Of a DNA stretch of 64,000 nt, positions 57,259 through 64,000 are shown piece after piece. Origin of the DNA: Comamonadaceae bacterium (GTDB lineage Bacteria; Pseudomonadota; Gammaproteobacteria; Burkholderiales; Burkholderiaceae_C); assembly GCA_947442105.1 (NCBI GenBank), contig CANEVH010000013.1, forward strand, positions 1-64,000, written 5' to 3'. Every line of letters starts with the position of its first letter. Within the stretch, counting starts at the first letter, position 1. Position numbers and translations under genes: made by a program. The notes under the pieces are model-generated. The model was not told where the DNA came from. It did not search any database and worked only from the letters and a program-made list of their open reading frames with translations.

Positions 57259-57274
57259 CGTTCCACGTGAAACC
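57259..57274. promoter_or_regulatory. parS-like site upstream of parA
   Basis: CGTTCCACGTGAAACC: its inner 14 bases fit GTTYCACGTGRAAC exactly. It lies 44 bp before the parA start. Confidence 0.85.
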
Positions 57275-57317
57275 GCAGCCCGCGCCGCACCCTATTCTTT
57301 CGCTCATTCCTAAAGCC

Positions 57318-58100
57318 ATGGCCAAAATCTTCTGCATTGCCAACCAAAAAGGTGGCGTTGGCAAAACCACCACCACGGTCAACCTGGCGGCGGGTTTGGC
57401 GCAGTTGGGCCAGCGCGTGCTGATGGTGGACCTGGACCCGCAGGGCAACGCCACCATGGGCTCGGGCGTGGACAAGCGGAGTTTGGCGCTCAGTGTGTAT
57501 GACGTGCTGCTGGAGTCTGCCAGCGTCGCCGAGGCGCGCACGCGCAGCGACAAACTGATGGCCGCAGGCTGCGGCTACGACATTTTGGGCGCCAACCGCG
57601 AGCTGGCCGGTGCCGAAGTGGAAATGGTGGAGCTGGAGCGCCGCGAACGCCGCCTCAAAAACGCGCTGACCGCCGTAGACGCCGACTACGACTTTGTGTT
57701 GATCGACTGCCCGCCTTCTTTGTCCATGCTCACGCTCAACGGCCTGTGCTGCGCCCACGGCGTGATCGTGCCCATGCAATGCGAATACTTTGCCTTGGAA
57801 GGCCTGACCGACCTGGTCAATACCATCAAACAAGTCAAAGCCAACCTCAACGACAAGCTCCTCATCATTGGCCTGCTGCGCGTGATGTTTGACCCGCGCA
57901 TCACTTTGCAGCAGCAGGTGAGCGACCAGCTTGCTGCGCACTTTGGCGACAAGCTGTTTGACACCGTGATTCCGCGCAACGTGCGCCTGGCCGAGGCGCC
58001 GAGCTTCGGCCTGCCCGGCGTGGCCTTTGACCCCGGCTCCAAGGGCGCGCAGGCCTTTGTCGCTTTCGCCGCCGAGATGCTGCGCCGTTTGCCGAAATAA
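57318..58100 (+). CDS. parA: Chromosome-partitioning ATPase ParA (Soj)
   Basis: 260 residues from the ATG at 57318 ([20 protein letters not shown]). The deviant Walker [23 protein letters not shown], and VLIDCPPSLSMLTLN identify a chromosomal ParA. The dynamic DNA-bound ATPase moves ParB-parS complexes to the cell poles. A parS-like site sits just upstream, and parB follows after one small hydrolase gene. Confidence 0.97.
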   Translation: MAKIFCIANQKGGVGKTTTTVNLAAGLAQLGQRVLMVDLDPQGNATMGSGVDKRSLALSVYDVLLESASVAEARTRSDKLMAAGCGYDILGANRELAGAEVEMVELERRERRLKNALTAVDADYDFVLIDCPPSLSMLTLNGLCCAHGVIVPMQCEYFALEGLTDLVNTIKQVKANLNDKLLIIGLLRVMFDPRITLQQQVSDQLAAHFGDKLFDTVIPRNVRLAEAPSFGLPGVAFDPGSKGAQAFVAFAAEMLRRLPK

Positions 58101-58111
58101 GGCCAGGCCGC

Positions 58112-58666
58112 ATGGACCCCCACGCTCAGGTGCTGCTTTTGCCCGGATGGCAAAACTCTGGCGCGGCGCACTGGCAAAGCCGCTGGGAAGCGCGCTACGG
58201 CTACCAACGCGTAGAGCAGCACGATTGGATGCAGCCCCTGCGCGGCGACTGGATCAGCCGCCTAGAAGACGTGCTGCTGGCGCAAAGCCGCCCCAGCGTG
58301 CTGGTGGCGCACAGCCTGGGCTGCCTGCTGGTGGCGGCCTGGGCCTCGGTGTCGCGCAACACCCATCTAGTCTGCGGCGCGTTGCTGGTCGCGCCCGGCG
58401 ACGCCGAGCGGCCTGAGTTGCGCGCCCCCTTGCACAGCTGGTCGCCGGTGGTGATGCAGTGCCTGCCTTTCGCCAGCGTGCTGGTGGGCAGCCACAACGA
58501 CCCGTATTGCAGCCTGGCGCGCGCCCAAAGCATGGCCAGCGCCTGGGGTGCCCAGTGGCACGACCTGGGCGACGCTGGCCACATCAACGCCGAAAGCGGC
58601 CTGGGCGACTGGCCCCACGGCCACGCGCTGCTGCAAACACTGATGCAGACCACCCACCATGAATGA
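58112..58666 (+). CDS. RBBP9/YdeN-family small alpha/beta hydrolase
   Basis: 184 residues of the small RBBP9/YdeN (serine hydrolase) type: VLLLPGWQNSGAAHWQSRW, AHSLG with nucleophile S68, SHNDPYC with the acid, and DAGHINAESGLGDWPHG with the His. The triad is complete. The curious point is its place between parA and parB, 11 bp after parA. Confidence 0.92.
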   Translation: MDPHAQVLLLPGWQNSGAAHWQSRWEARYGYQRVEQHDWMQPLRGDWISRLEDVLLAQSRPSVLVAHSLGCLLVAAWASVSRNTHLVCGALLVAPGDAERPELRAPLHSWSPVVMQCLPFASVLVGSHNDPYCSLARAQSMASAWGAQWHDLGDAGHINAESGLGDWPHGHALLQTLMQTTHHE

Positions 58667-58719
58667 GCGCGCGCAGCGCCCCCGTTCATAACCACTTCTT
58701 CACCTTAAGGACGCCCACC

Positions 58720-59673
58720 ATGGCCACCAAAAAACCCAAAGGCCTAGGCATGGGCCTCGAAGCCCTGCTCGGCCCCAAAGTGGAGGACGCCGCGCCCGAC
58801 ACGCCGCTGGACGCCAGCCTGCCGACCACCTTGCTGCTGGCCGACCTGGTGCCCGGCATCTACCAGCCGCGCAGGCAAATGGACGAGGGCGCGCTCTACG
58901 AGCTGGCCGAGAGCATCAAGGCCCAGGGCGTCATGCAGCCGATTTTGGTGCGCCAGCTAGACGACGCGCGTGCCAATGCGCACCGCCCCGAGGGCTCTAG
59001 CCGCCCGGTGTACGAGATCATCGCCGGTGAGCGGCGTTTTCGCGCGGCCAAGCTGGCAGGCTTGGACCGGGTGCCAGTGCTGGTGCGCAACGTGGCCGAC
59101 GAGGCCGCAGCCGCCATGGCGCTCATTGAGAACATGCAGCGCGAAGACCTGAACCCGCTGGAAGAGGCGCAGGGCTTGCAACGCCTGATCAAAGAATTTG
59201 GCCTGACCCACGAGGCCGCCGCCCAGGCCGTGGGCCGCTCGCGCAGCGCGGCCAGCAACCTGATGCGCTTGCTCAACCTGGCCGAGCCAGTGCAAGCCAT
59301 GCTGGTCGCCGGCGACCTGGACATGGGCCACGCGCGCGCGCTCTTGGCGCTGGACCGGGCCACGCAAATCACCGCTGCGAACGAGATTGCGAGTAAAAAA
59401 CTCTCGGTGCGTGAGTCGGAAAGCCTGGTCAAAAAACTCGGCGCCGAGTTTTCCCTGGTGGCCTCCAAGCCCAAAAAAGAGAAGTCGCGCGACCTCAAGC
59501 GCGTGGAGGAAGAGCTGTCTGACCTGCTGCAAGCGCAGGTGGAGGTGCACATCAAAAAACGCGTGAAACGCGCCGGGCGCATGGAGGAAATGGGCGAGGT
59601 GGTGATTCAGTTTGGCTCGCTCGATGCGCTTAACGGCCTGATTGAACGCCTGGCGCCCAACGCCAGCCGCTAA
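58720..59673 (+). CDS. parB: Chromosome-partitioning protein ParB (Spo0J)
   Basis: 317 residues from the ATG at 58720 with TAAGGA as ribosome site. It starts KKPKGLGMGLEALLG, then has the ParB/Sulfiredoxin CTPase domain (GERRFRAAKLAGL), ALIENMQREDLNPLEEAQGL, a helix-turn-helix (GLTHEAAAQAVGRSRSAASN), and a C-terminal dimerisation region. It is a CTP-dependent clamp that loads at parS and spreads. It pairs with ParA upstream and with the three parS sites in this region. Confidence 0.97.
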   Translation: MATKKPKGLGMGLEALLGPKVEDAAPDTPLDASLPTTLLLADLVPGIYQPRRQMDEGALYELAESIKAQGVMQPILVRQLDDARANAHRPEGSSRPVYEIIAGERRFRAAKLAGLDRVPVLVRNVADEAAAAMALIENMQREDLNPLEEAQGLQRLIKEFGLTHEAAAQAVGRSRSAASNLMRLLNLAEPVQAMLVAGDLDMGHARALLALDRATQITAANEIASKKLSVRESESLVKKLGAEFSLVASKPKKEKSRDLKRVEEELSDLLQAQVEVHIKKRVKRAGRMEEMGEVVIQFGSLDALNGLIERLAPNASR

Positions 59674-59677
59674 GGCC

Positions 59678-60472
59678 ATGCCCAACCCCGCAGACCGTGC
59701 TGCGCCACGCAGCCGCTGGCGTGCCGCGCCGCCTTGGCCGGTGCCCGCGTTGTTGAGCTGGGGTGCCAGTTGGGCCGCGTTTCGGCTGCTGTTGCTGCGC
59801 GGCTGGCCCATGGGCGGGGCGCTGACCATCGCGGCGCTGATCGGCGTGCTGCTCAGCCTGTGGGGCAATTCCTGGTGGCGCAAGGCGGTGATTGCGGCCG
59901 GGTTTCCGGTGTCCTTCGCCCTGAGTTTGCCCATGCTGGGCTTGGGCGATATGCCGGCTTGGGTGTGGTTGCTGCCCCTGGTCCTCATGCTGCTGGTGTA
60001 CCCGGTCAACACCTGGGCCGACGCGCCGCTGTTTCCCACCCCGGCCAAAGCCCTGCGCGACCTGCCTACGCACGCACCCTTGTTGGCCGGGGCACGGGTG
60101 CTGGACGCGGGCTGCGGCCTGGGCCACGGCCTGCGGGCGCTGCGCCAGGCCTATCCGCAGGCGCAGTTTTATGGCCTGGAATGGAGCGCCACCTTGCGCT
60201 GGCTGTGCGCATTGCGCCTGCCCTGGGCACGTATCTCCCGAGGAGACATCTGGCTGGCCGACTGGTCTGGCTACGACATGGTCTATTTGTTCCAGCGCCC
60301 CGAGAGCATGCCCCGTGCGGTGACCAAGGCAGCCAAGGAGCTGCGCCCCGGCGCCTTTATGGTGAGTCTGGACTTTGAGGCGGCGCAGCTCGTCCCATTG
60401 GCCAGTTACAAGGCCAGCGATGGCAAAATGGTTTGGATTTACCAAGCACCTTTCCACTTTGTGAGGCCCTAG
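59678..60472 (+). CDS. Membrane-anchored SAM-dependent methyltransferase
   Basis: 264 residues from the ATG at 59678, four bases after the parB stop. The N-terminal half has about three hydrophobic helices (46-62, 70-88, 94-110). The C-terminal half is a class I Rossmann methyltransferase with DAGCGLGH (143-150) and later SRGDIWLADW and LRPGAFMVSLDFE. The substrate is unknown. It is probably co-transcribed with parB and with the HD-GYP gene that starts one base after its stop. Confidence 0.85.
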   Translation: MPNPADRAAPRSRWRAAPPWPVPALLSWGASWAAFRLLLLRGWPMGGALTIAALIGVLLSLWGNSWWRKAVIAAGFPVSFALSLPMLGLGDMPAWVWLLPLVLMLLVYPVNTWADAPLFPTPAKALRDLPTHAPLLAGARVLDAGCGLGHGLRALRQAYPQAQFYGLEWSATLRWLCALRLPWARISRGDIWLADWSGYDMVYLFQRPESMPRAVTKAAKELRPGAFMVSLDFEAAQLVPLASYKASDGKMVWIYQAPFHFVRP

Positions 60473-60473
60473 C

Positions 60474-61229
60474 ATGTCTGTTGCCCCCATCCACCCTGTG
60501 GCCTCCTCTGTGTCTGAGGCGTCTACCGCGTCAGTGCAGGCGGTGGCATTGTTTGCCATGGCGACCCTGACCGAGCGGCGAGACGCCGATACCGAGGGCC
60601 ACTTGCTGCGTATGCAGCGCTATGTCACGGTGTTGGCGCAGGCATTGCGCAGCGAAGCTGCTTTAGCGCCACTGCTGTCGGCGCAGTACATTGCGCACCT
60701 GGTGCAGGGCGCGCTGTTTTATGACATCGGCACACTCGCCATTCCCGAGCGCATTTTGCTCAAGCCGGGGCGCTTCGACGCGGAGGAACGCCGCACCATG
60801 CAAAGCCACACGCTGCACGGCTTCAAGGCGCTGGAACAAGCGGCGCGCACCTGTGGCTTTGCGGACCCCTGGTTGCAAATGGCCCAAGACCTGGCCCTTT
60901 CGCACCATGAGCGTTGGGACGGCCAGGGTTACCCCCATCGTTTGGCCGGGGAAGCGATTCCGCTGTGTGCCCGCATTCTGGCGGTGGCGGACGTGTACGA
61001 CGGCATGGTCAGCCACAAGGTTTACAAAGCAGGCATATCGCACGACCAGGCGGTAGCCCAAATTGCCGCTGAGCGTGGTGCCCAATTTGACCCGCGCGTG
61101 GTCGACGCTTTTGTCGCCTGCGCCGCCGAGATTGCCCAGGTCGCCCAGCGCTACGCCGACAGCGACGAAGACTTGCAGCGCAAGATGGAGACCTTGGCGG
61201 CATCGATTGCCGAGCACGTAGAGATGTAG
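60474..61229 (+). CDS. Degenerate HD-GYP domain protein
   Basis: 251 residues. The HD-GYP layout is kept (TEGHLLRM with H43; SHTLHGF with H112; HHERWDGQGYP at 144-154; ARILAVADVYDG). However, the defining HDIGK is YDIGT (Y83, D84, T87). The metal-binding His and the Lys are thus replaced, so c-di-GMP phosphodiesterase activity is unlikely. A binding or regulatory role is inferred. No receiver or sensor domain is attached. Confidence 0.88.
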   Translation: MSVAPIHPVASSVSEASTASVQAVALFAMATLTERRDADTEGHLLRMQRYVTVLAQALRSEAALAPLLSAQYIAHLVQGALFYDIGTLAIPERILLKPGRFDAEERRTMQSHTLHGFKALEQAARTCGFADPWLQMAQDLALSHHERWDGQGYPHRLAGEAIPLCARILAVADVYDGMVSHKVYKAGISHDQAVAQIAAERGAQFDPRVVDAFVACAAEIAQVAQRYADSDEDLQRKMETLAASIAEHVEM

Positions 61230-61346
61230 CCCTCAGCCAGGCCCACCAGCTGGGTGCGGGAGTGAGCGTAGGCACCACGCTACCCAACTCTAAGCAAAGC
61301 AAAACAACGCAGGAATAATCGCCTGTTTCAACCAAAGACAACGACC

Positions 61347-61919
61347 ATGGCCAACCGCCTCACGCAAATCGCCACCCGCACCGGGGACAGTGGCACCACC
61401 GGACTGGGCGACAACAGCCGCGTGTCCAAAAACAGCTTGCGCGTGCACGCCATGGGCGACGTGGACGAACTCAATTGCCACATTGGCGTACTCTTGTGCG
61501 AAACCATGCCCGAGGGCGTGCGCGCGGTGCTGGTCGAAATCCAGCACCAGTTGTTTAACCTGGGCGGCGAGTTGTCCATACCCGGCTTTGAGCTGCTCAA
61601 GGCCGAGGCCGTGCTGGCGCTCGATGTTGCGCTGGAGGCCTACAACGCCGACCTGCCCCGCTTGCAAGAGTTCATCTTGCCCGCAGGCAGCCGCGCTGCA
61701 GCCCTGGCCCATGTGTGCCGCACCGTGGCGCGCCGCGCCGAGCGCGCCGTGGTGGCGCTGGGCAATGAAGAGGCGCTCAAAGAAACGCCGCGCCAGTACC
61801 TCAACCGCCTGTCTGATTTGATGTTTGTGCTGGCCCGCGTGCTCAACCGCTACCGCACCGACGGCACGGTGGGCGACGACGTGTACTGGAAAAGCGAGCG
61901 CATGGCGCGCGCTGGCTAG
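61347..61919 (+). CDS. PduO-type ATP:cob(I)alamin adenosyltransferase
   Basis: 190 residues starting MANRLTQIATRTGDSGTTGLGD (first 20 shown as MANRLTQIATRTGDSGTTGL), with the ATP-binding TRTGDSGTTGLGD and C-terminal RYLNR-like QYLNRLSDLMFVLAR. The enzyme adenosylates cob(I)alamin to coenzyme B12. No B12 biosynthesis gene or riboswitch is adjacent. Its stop shares CTAG with the convergent TetR gene stop. Confidence 0.96.
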   Translation: MANRLTQIATRTGDSGTTGLGDNSRVSKNSLRVHAMGDVDELNCHIGVLLCETMPEGVRAVLVEIQHQLFNLGGELSIPGFELLKAEAVLALDVALEAYNADLPRLQEFILPAGSRAAALAHVCRTVARRAERAVVALGNEEALKETPRQYLNRLSDLMFVLARVLNRYRTDGTVGDDVYWKSERMARAG

Positions 61920-62536
61920 GACACCAACTTTTGGATGGCGCGTTGGATGGTGGCGGTGGCTTCTGGCGCAGACAGGCCTTGCAGGCTGCGCAGCCGCACC
62001 CAGGCGTCTAGGCTGAGCAGCAGCGCAATAGCCTCAAACAAGGCCTGGTCGTTGACCAAGGCGGCGGGCAGAATCCGGCGCAGGCTTTCACGTTGCAAGG
62101 CGGCTGACCGAGCGACCTGGCTGCGCATATGCTCCGACGCGTGCACCCGCATTTGGGATGCAATATGGTAGGGGGCTATGAGGTCAAAAATCTCGCAGCG
62201 GCGGTCCACGCTTTCCATAAGGCGCGCTTGCCAGCCGACCGCCGTCAAGGGCTTGAGGACCAGGGGCATCATCACCGCGTCGAGTTTGCTGGTGATCTCG
62301 CGCTCCAGGGTTTCCATGTCATCAAAGTGCCGAAACACGCTACGCAAACCCACCTGGGCATGCGCCGCAATCTGCTCAGCCGTGGGCGATGGGTTGCCCG
62401 AGCCGATCAGGGCGATCAAGGCGGCAACAATCTTTTCGCGGGTTTGCAGGCTACGGTGAAAACGCCCGTCCGTCTTGGTGTCGGAGGGGGGGTGCTTGGT
62501 CACCGTGGCGGTGCCCGACTCTTCTGCTAAGGTCAT
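61916..62536 (-). CDS. TetR-family transcriptional regulator
   Basis: 206 residues from the ATG at 62536, or 215 from a GTG at 62563. The N-terminal helix-turn-helix reads TREKIVAALIALIGSG, then SPTAEQIAAHAQVGLRSVFRHF, followed by a helical ligand domain. It is divergent from the outer-membrane protein gene and a 19-bp inverted repeat lies between them, so it probably controls that gene and itself. Confidence 0.9.
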   Translation of the reverse strand: MTLAEESGTATVTKHPPSDTKTDGRFHRSLQTREKIVAALIALIGSGNPSPTAEQIAAHAQVGLRSVFRHFDDMETLEREITSKLDAVMMPLVLKPLTAVGWQARLMESVDRRCEIFDLIAPYHIASQMRVHASEHMRSQVARSAALQRESLRRILPAALVNDQALFEAIALLLSLDAWVRLRSLQGLSAPEATATIQRAIQKLVS

Positions 62537-62668
62537 CGCGCAATTGTCGTTGATTCGCGCCACAGCTTGGCGTTTGAATGGCCTGGCCTACTAGCGCCCG
62601 ACGGACAGGCTGGAATGCGCAATCAAGCTAGATCAGCGTTTTCCCTAGTTGAAAACAATGCCAATTAA

Positions 62669-62687
62669 ATGACACTCACCATGTCAT
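62669..62687. promoter_or_regulatory. Candidate TetR operator
   Basis: ATGACA and its exact complement TGTCAT are separated by seven bases, 34 bp before the outer-membrane protein start. Length and place suit a TetR dimer. Confidence 0.5.
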
Positions 62688-62720
62688 AACCACATCAACC
62701 CACCCGAGACAAGGATTTCT

Positions 62721-63893
62721 ATGAAAACCCAAGCTTTACTTCGCGCAAGCTGCACTGCTGTGTTCGTCCTCGCTACCGCCTCCGAAGCCCTGGCGGCTGA
62801 GGGATTCAAGTTGCGCTTTCCTGTGTCGGGCACCTTGGGGGGTGAGATTGTTGCTCCTATGCCCAGCGACGGTTGGTTTGGCTCGATGGTGGTGACCGAT
62901 GTCAACATAACCGGGGTGTCCGGTGGGGACGGGAATGTCTTGCAGTTGACCAACGCGGGTACCTTCGCGCCAACGGCCGCAGATTTGGCACCCGCAGTCG
63001 CCGCTGGAAAAATAACGTCGCAAGTAGCGGGGTTGTTGAGCACAAGAACGGCTACTTACAGCGGCACGGTGGACACGAGCATCAAGATGCATCAAACACT
63101 CACCAATTTGTTAATTGGCAACGTTTTGAGCAAAGACGTCAATGGCGGCAAATTAGTGGTGACCGTTAACATCCCATACGCAGCCACCTATAGCTCTGAA
63201 GCGAAATTCACAGGTACTTCGCCGACCCTGAGCGCGCTCACCCCTCCACCCCCAGCACCAGCCGCTAGTACGCTCCCTGTTGCCGCAAACGCCATTTTCA
63301 GCCAGAGTTACCAATCTAAGCTCGCAGCCCAGTCCAGCGCTGCCACGGTAACTATGTCTGGCCTTGGCGACATTGAGGCCAGCTTGTTGTGGGAAAAATC
63401 CATGGACGAGCTCAAGGTCGTAGCCGGCGCCACGCTGGCCATGCCCACGGGCGAATACGAGTACACCCCAGGCACTTTGAAGCCCAATATTGGTTTTGGT
63501 AACTATTACACCTTGCGCACCGGCCTGGGTATGGCGTACACCGCCTCCGAGAGCATGACGTTGGGCGCGCGCGCCAGCTTGGGCTTTAACTCCCAAAACA
63601 TGGACAGCTATGTGCGCAGCGGCGACTACTATGGCATTGACTTGGCAGCGGCCTTTCGCACACCGGTGGGGGTGGTGGGTCCGCACTTGACGATGCTGCG
63701 CCAGTACACCGACGATACGGGTAGCGCATTGGGTGCCAACCGGCTCTCAATTACGGGTGTGGGCTTTTTTTACACCGTTCCCATTGTCGCCTTGGGTAAG
63801 GCGGGTCTCAATATTGCATACATGAAAACCACCGACACCAAGAACTCCTTGATGGGGAACTTTGTGCAGGCGCGTTTGACCAAGATGTTCTAA
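62721..63893 (+). CDS. Outer-membrane protein of the MetA/phenol-degradation transporter family
   Basis: 390 residues from the ATG at 62721 with AAGGA ribosome site. A Sec signal (residues 1-26, cut near EALA/AEG) leads to a mature protein with beta-strand periodicity, a Pro-rich middle (PPPPAPAASTLP), and a C-terminal barrel half (YTLRTGLGMAYTASESMTLG, ending FVQARLTKMF with terminal Phe). This fits PF13557-type outer-membrane proteins. Transport function is inferred from the family. It is divergent from the TetR gene. Confidence 0.8.
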   Translation: MKTQALLRASCTAVFVLATASEALAAEGFKLRFPVSGTLGGEIVAPMPSDGWFGSMVVTDVNITGVSGGDGNVLQLTNAGTFAPTAADLAPAVAAGKITSQVAGLLSTRTATYSGTVDTSIKMHQTLTNLLIGNVLSKDVNGGKLVVTVNIPYAATYSSEAKFTGTSPTLSALTPPPPAPAASTLPVAANAIFSQSYQSKLAAQSSAATVTMSGLGDIEASLLWEKSMDELKVVAGATLAMPTGEYEYTPGTLKPNIGFGNYYTLRTGLGMAYTASESMTLGARASLGFNSQNMDSYVRSGDYYGIDLAAAFRTPVGVVGPHLTMLRQYTDDTGSALGANRLSITGVGFFYTVPIVALGKAGLNIAYMKTTDTKNSLMGNFVQARLTKMF

Positions 63894-63975
63894 GGTCTTT
63901 GCCGCTACCGCAAGCTTGGCGGCCAATGGCCGCCAGCGCTGCACCAAGCGCGGCCTCAACCGTAGCGCGCCCTCG

Positions 63976-64000
63976 CTTTCATGGTGGTGCGCAGCACCGC
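63976..64000. repeat. CTTTCATGATGG-family repeat, cut by the window end
   Basis: CTTTCATGGTGGTGCGCAGC, followed by ACCGC at the window edge, is a fifth member of the palindrome family. It lies 82 bp after the outer-membrane protein stop. Confidence 0.65.

Overview
The window looks like the replication-origin-proximal part of a betaproteobacterial chromosome, most likely Burkholderiales, family Comamonadaceae (Rhodoferax-like). This placement is inference. It rests on the gene order rpmH-rnpA-yidD-yidC-mnmE divergent from dnaA-dnaN-gyrB, the mnmG-rsmG-lysE-parA-hydrolase-parB string, the insert-bearing GyrB, a stand-alone infA, minCDE, and high-GC codon use. No rRNA, tRNA, CRISPR array, transposase or prophage was recognised.

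Layout. 0.1-3 kb: an RRM RNA-binding protein converges on the LPS operon kdsD-kdsC-lptC, which stops without lptA/lptB. 3-8.1 kb (minus strand): a secreted unknown, mnmE, yidC, yidD, rnpA, rpmH. 8.1-13.7 kb: the dnaA control region, then dnaA, dnaN, gyrB. 13.8-18.1 kb: an accessory stretch with a WYL regulator that has its own candidate operator, a gene-poor segment with a hexanucleotide repeat, and a low-GC DUF4238 protein. 18-31 kb: an SDR, two hydrolases, a complete RND efflux operon, a MazEF toxin-antitoxin pair, a DMT exporter and a patatin-like protein. 30.6-36 kb (minus strand): a hybrid histidine kinase paired with a small molybdopterin-fold periplasmic protein, a metallo-hydrolase, an AbrB-PIN toxin-antitoxin pair and an HNH nuclease. 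36-46.5 kb: MFS, TrhA/hemolysin III, an HD-domain protein, DAHP synthase, IF-1, Lrp, minCDE, NnrU, DUF2788, a cysteine-free glutaredoxin-fold protein, a Spy-like protein and RdgC. 46.5-53.7 kb: a composite REP-like element, copper chaperone and copper ATPase, a truncated flavin oxidoreductase, MFS, GMC oxidoreductase and a class II aldolase. 53.9-61.2 kb (plus strand): mnmG, rsmG, lysE, parA, hydrolase, parB, a membrane methyltransferase and a degenerate HD-GYP protein, with three parS sites. 61.3-64 kb: a PduO-type adenosyltransferase, a TetR regulator and a divergent outer-membrane protein.

Most genes are housekeeping: replication initiation, chromosome segregation, division-site placement, membrane protein insertion and tRNA modification. 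The most interesting signals are non-coding. The 404-bp minC/nnrU intergenic region is AT-rich, with three one-mismatch DnaA boxes and a TAG triplet run, so it resembles an origin more than the dnaA promoter region does. A family of palindromes built on CTTTCATGATGG occurs at five gene ends. A 340-bp pair of inverted REP-like arms follows rdgC. Three parS sites lie inside mnmG and rsmG and in front of parA, about 47 kb from dnaA. Protein-level oddities are the cysteine-free glutaredoxin homologue, the HD-GYP protein with YD in place of HD, the WYL/DUF4238 island, and the kinase/molybdopterin-fold pair.
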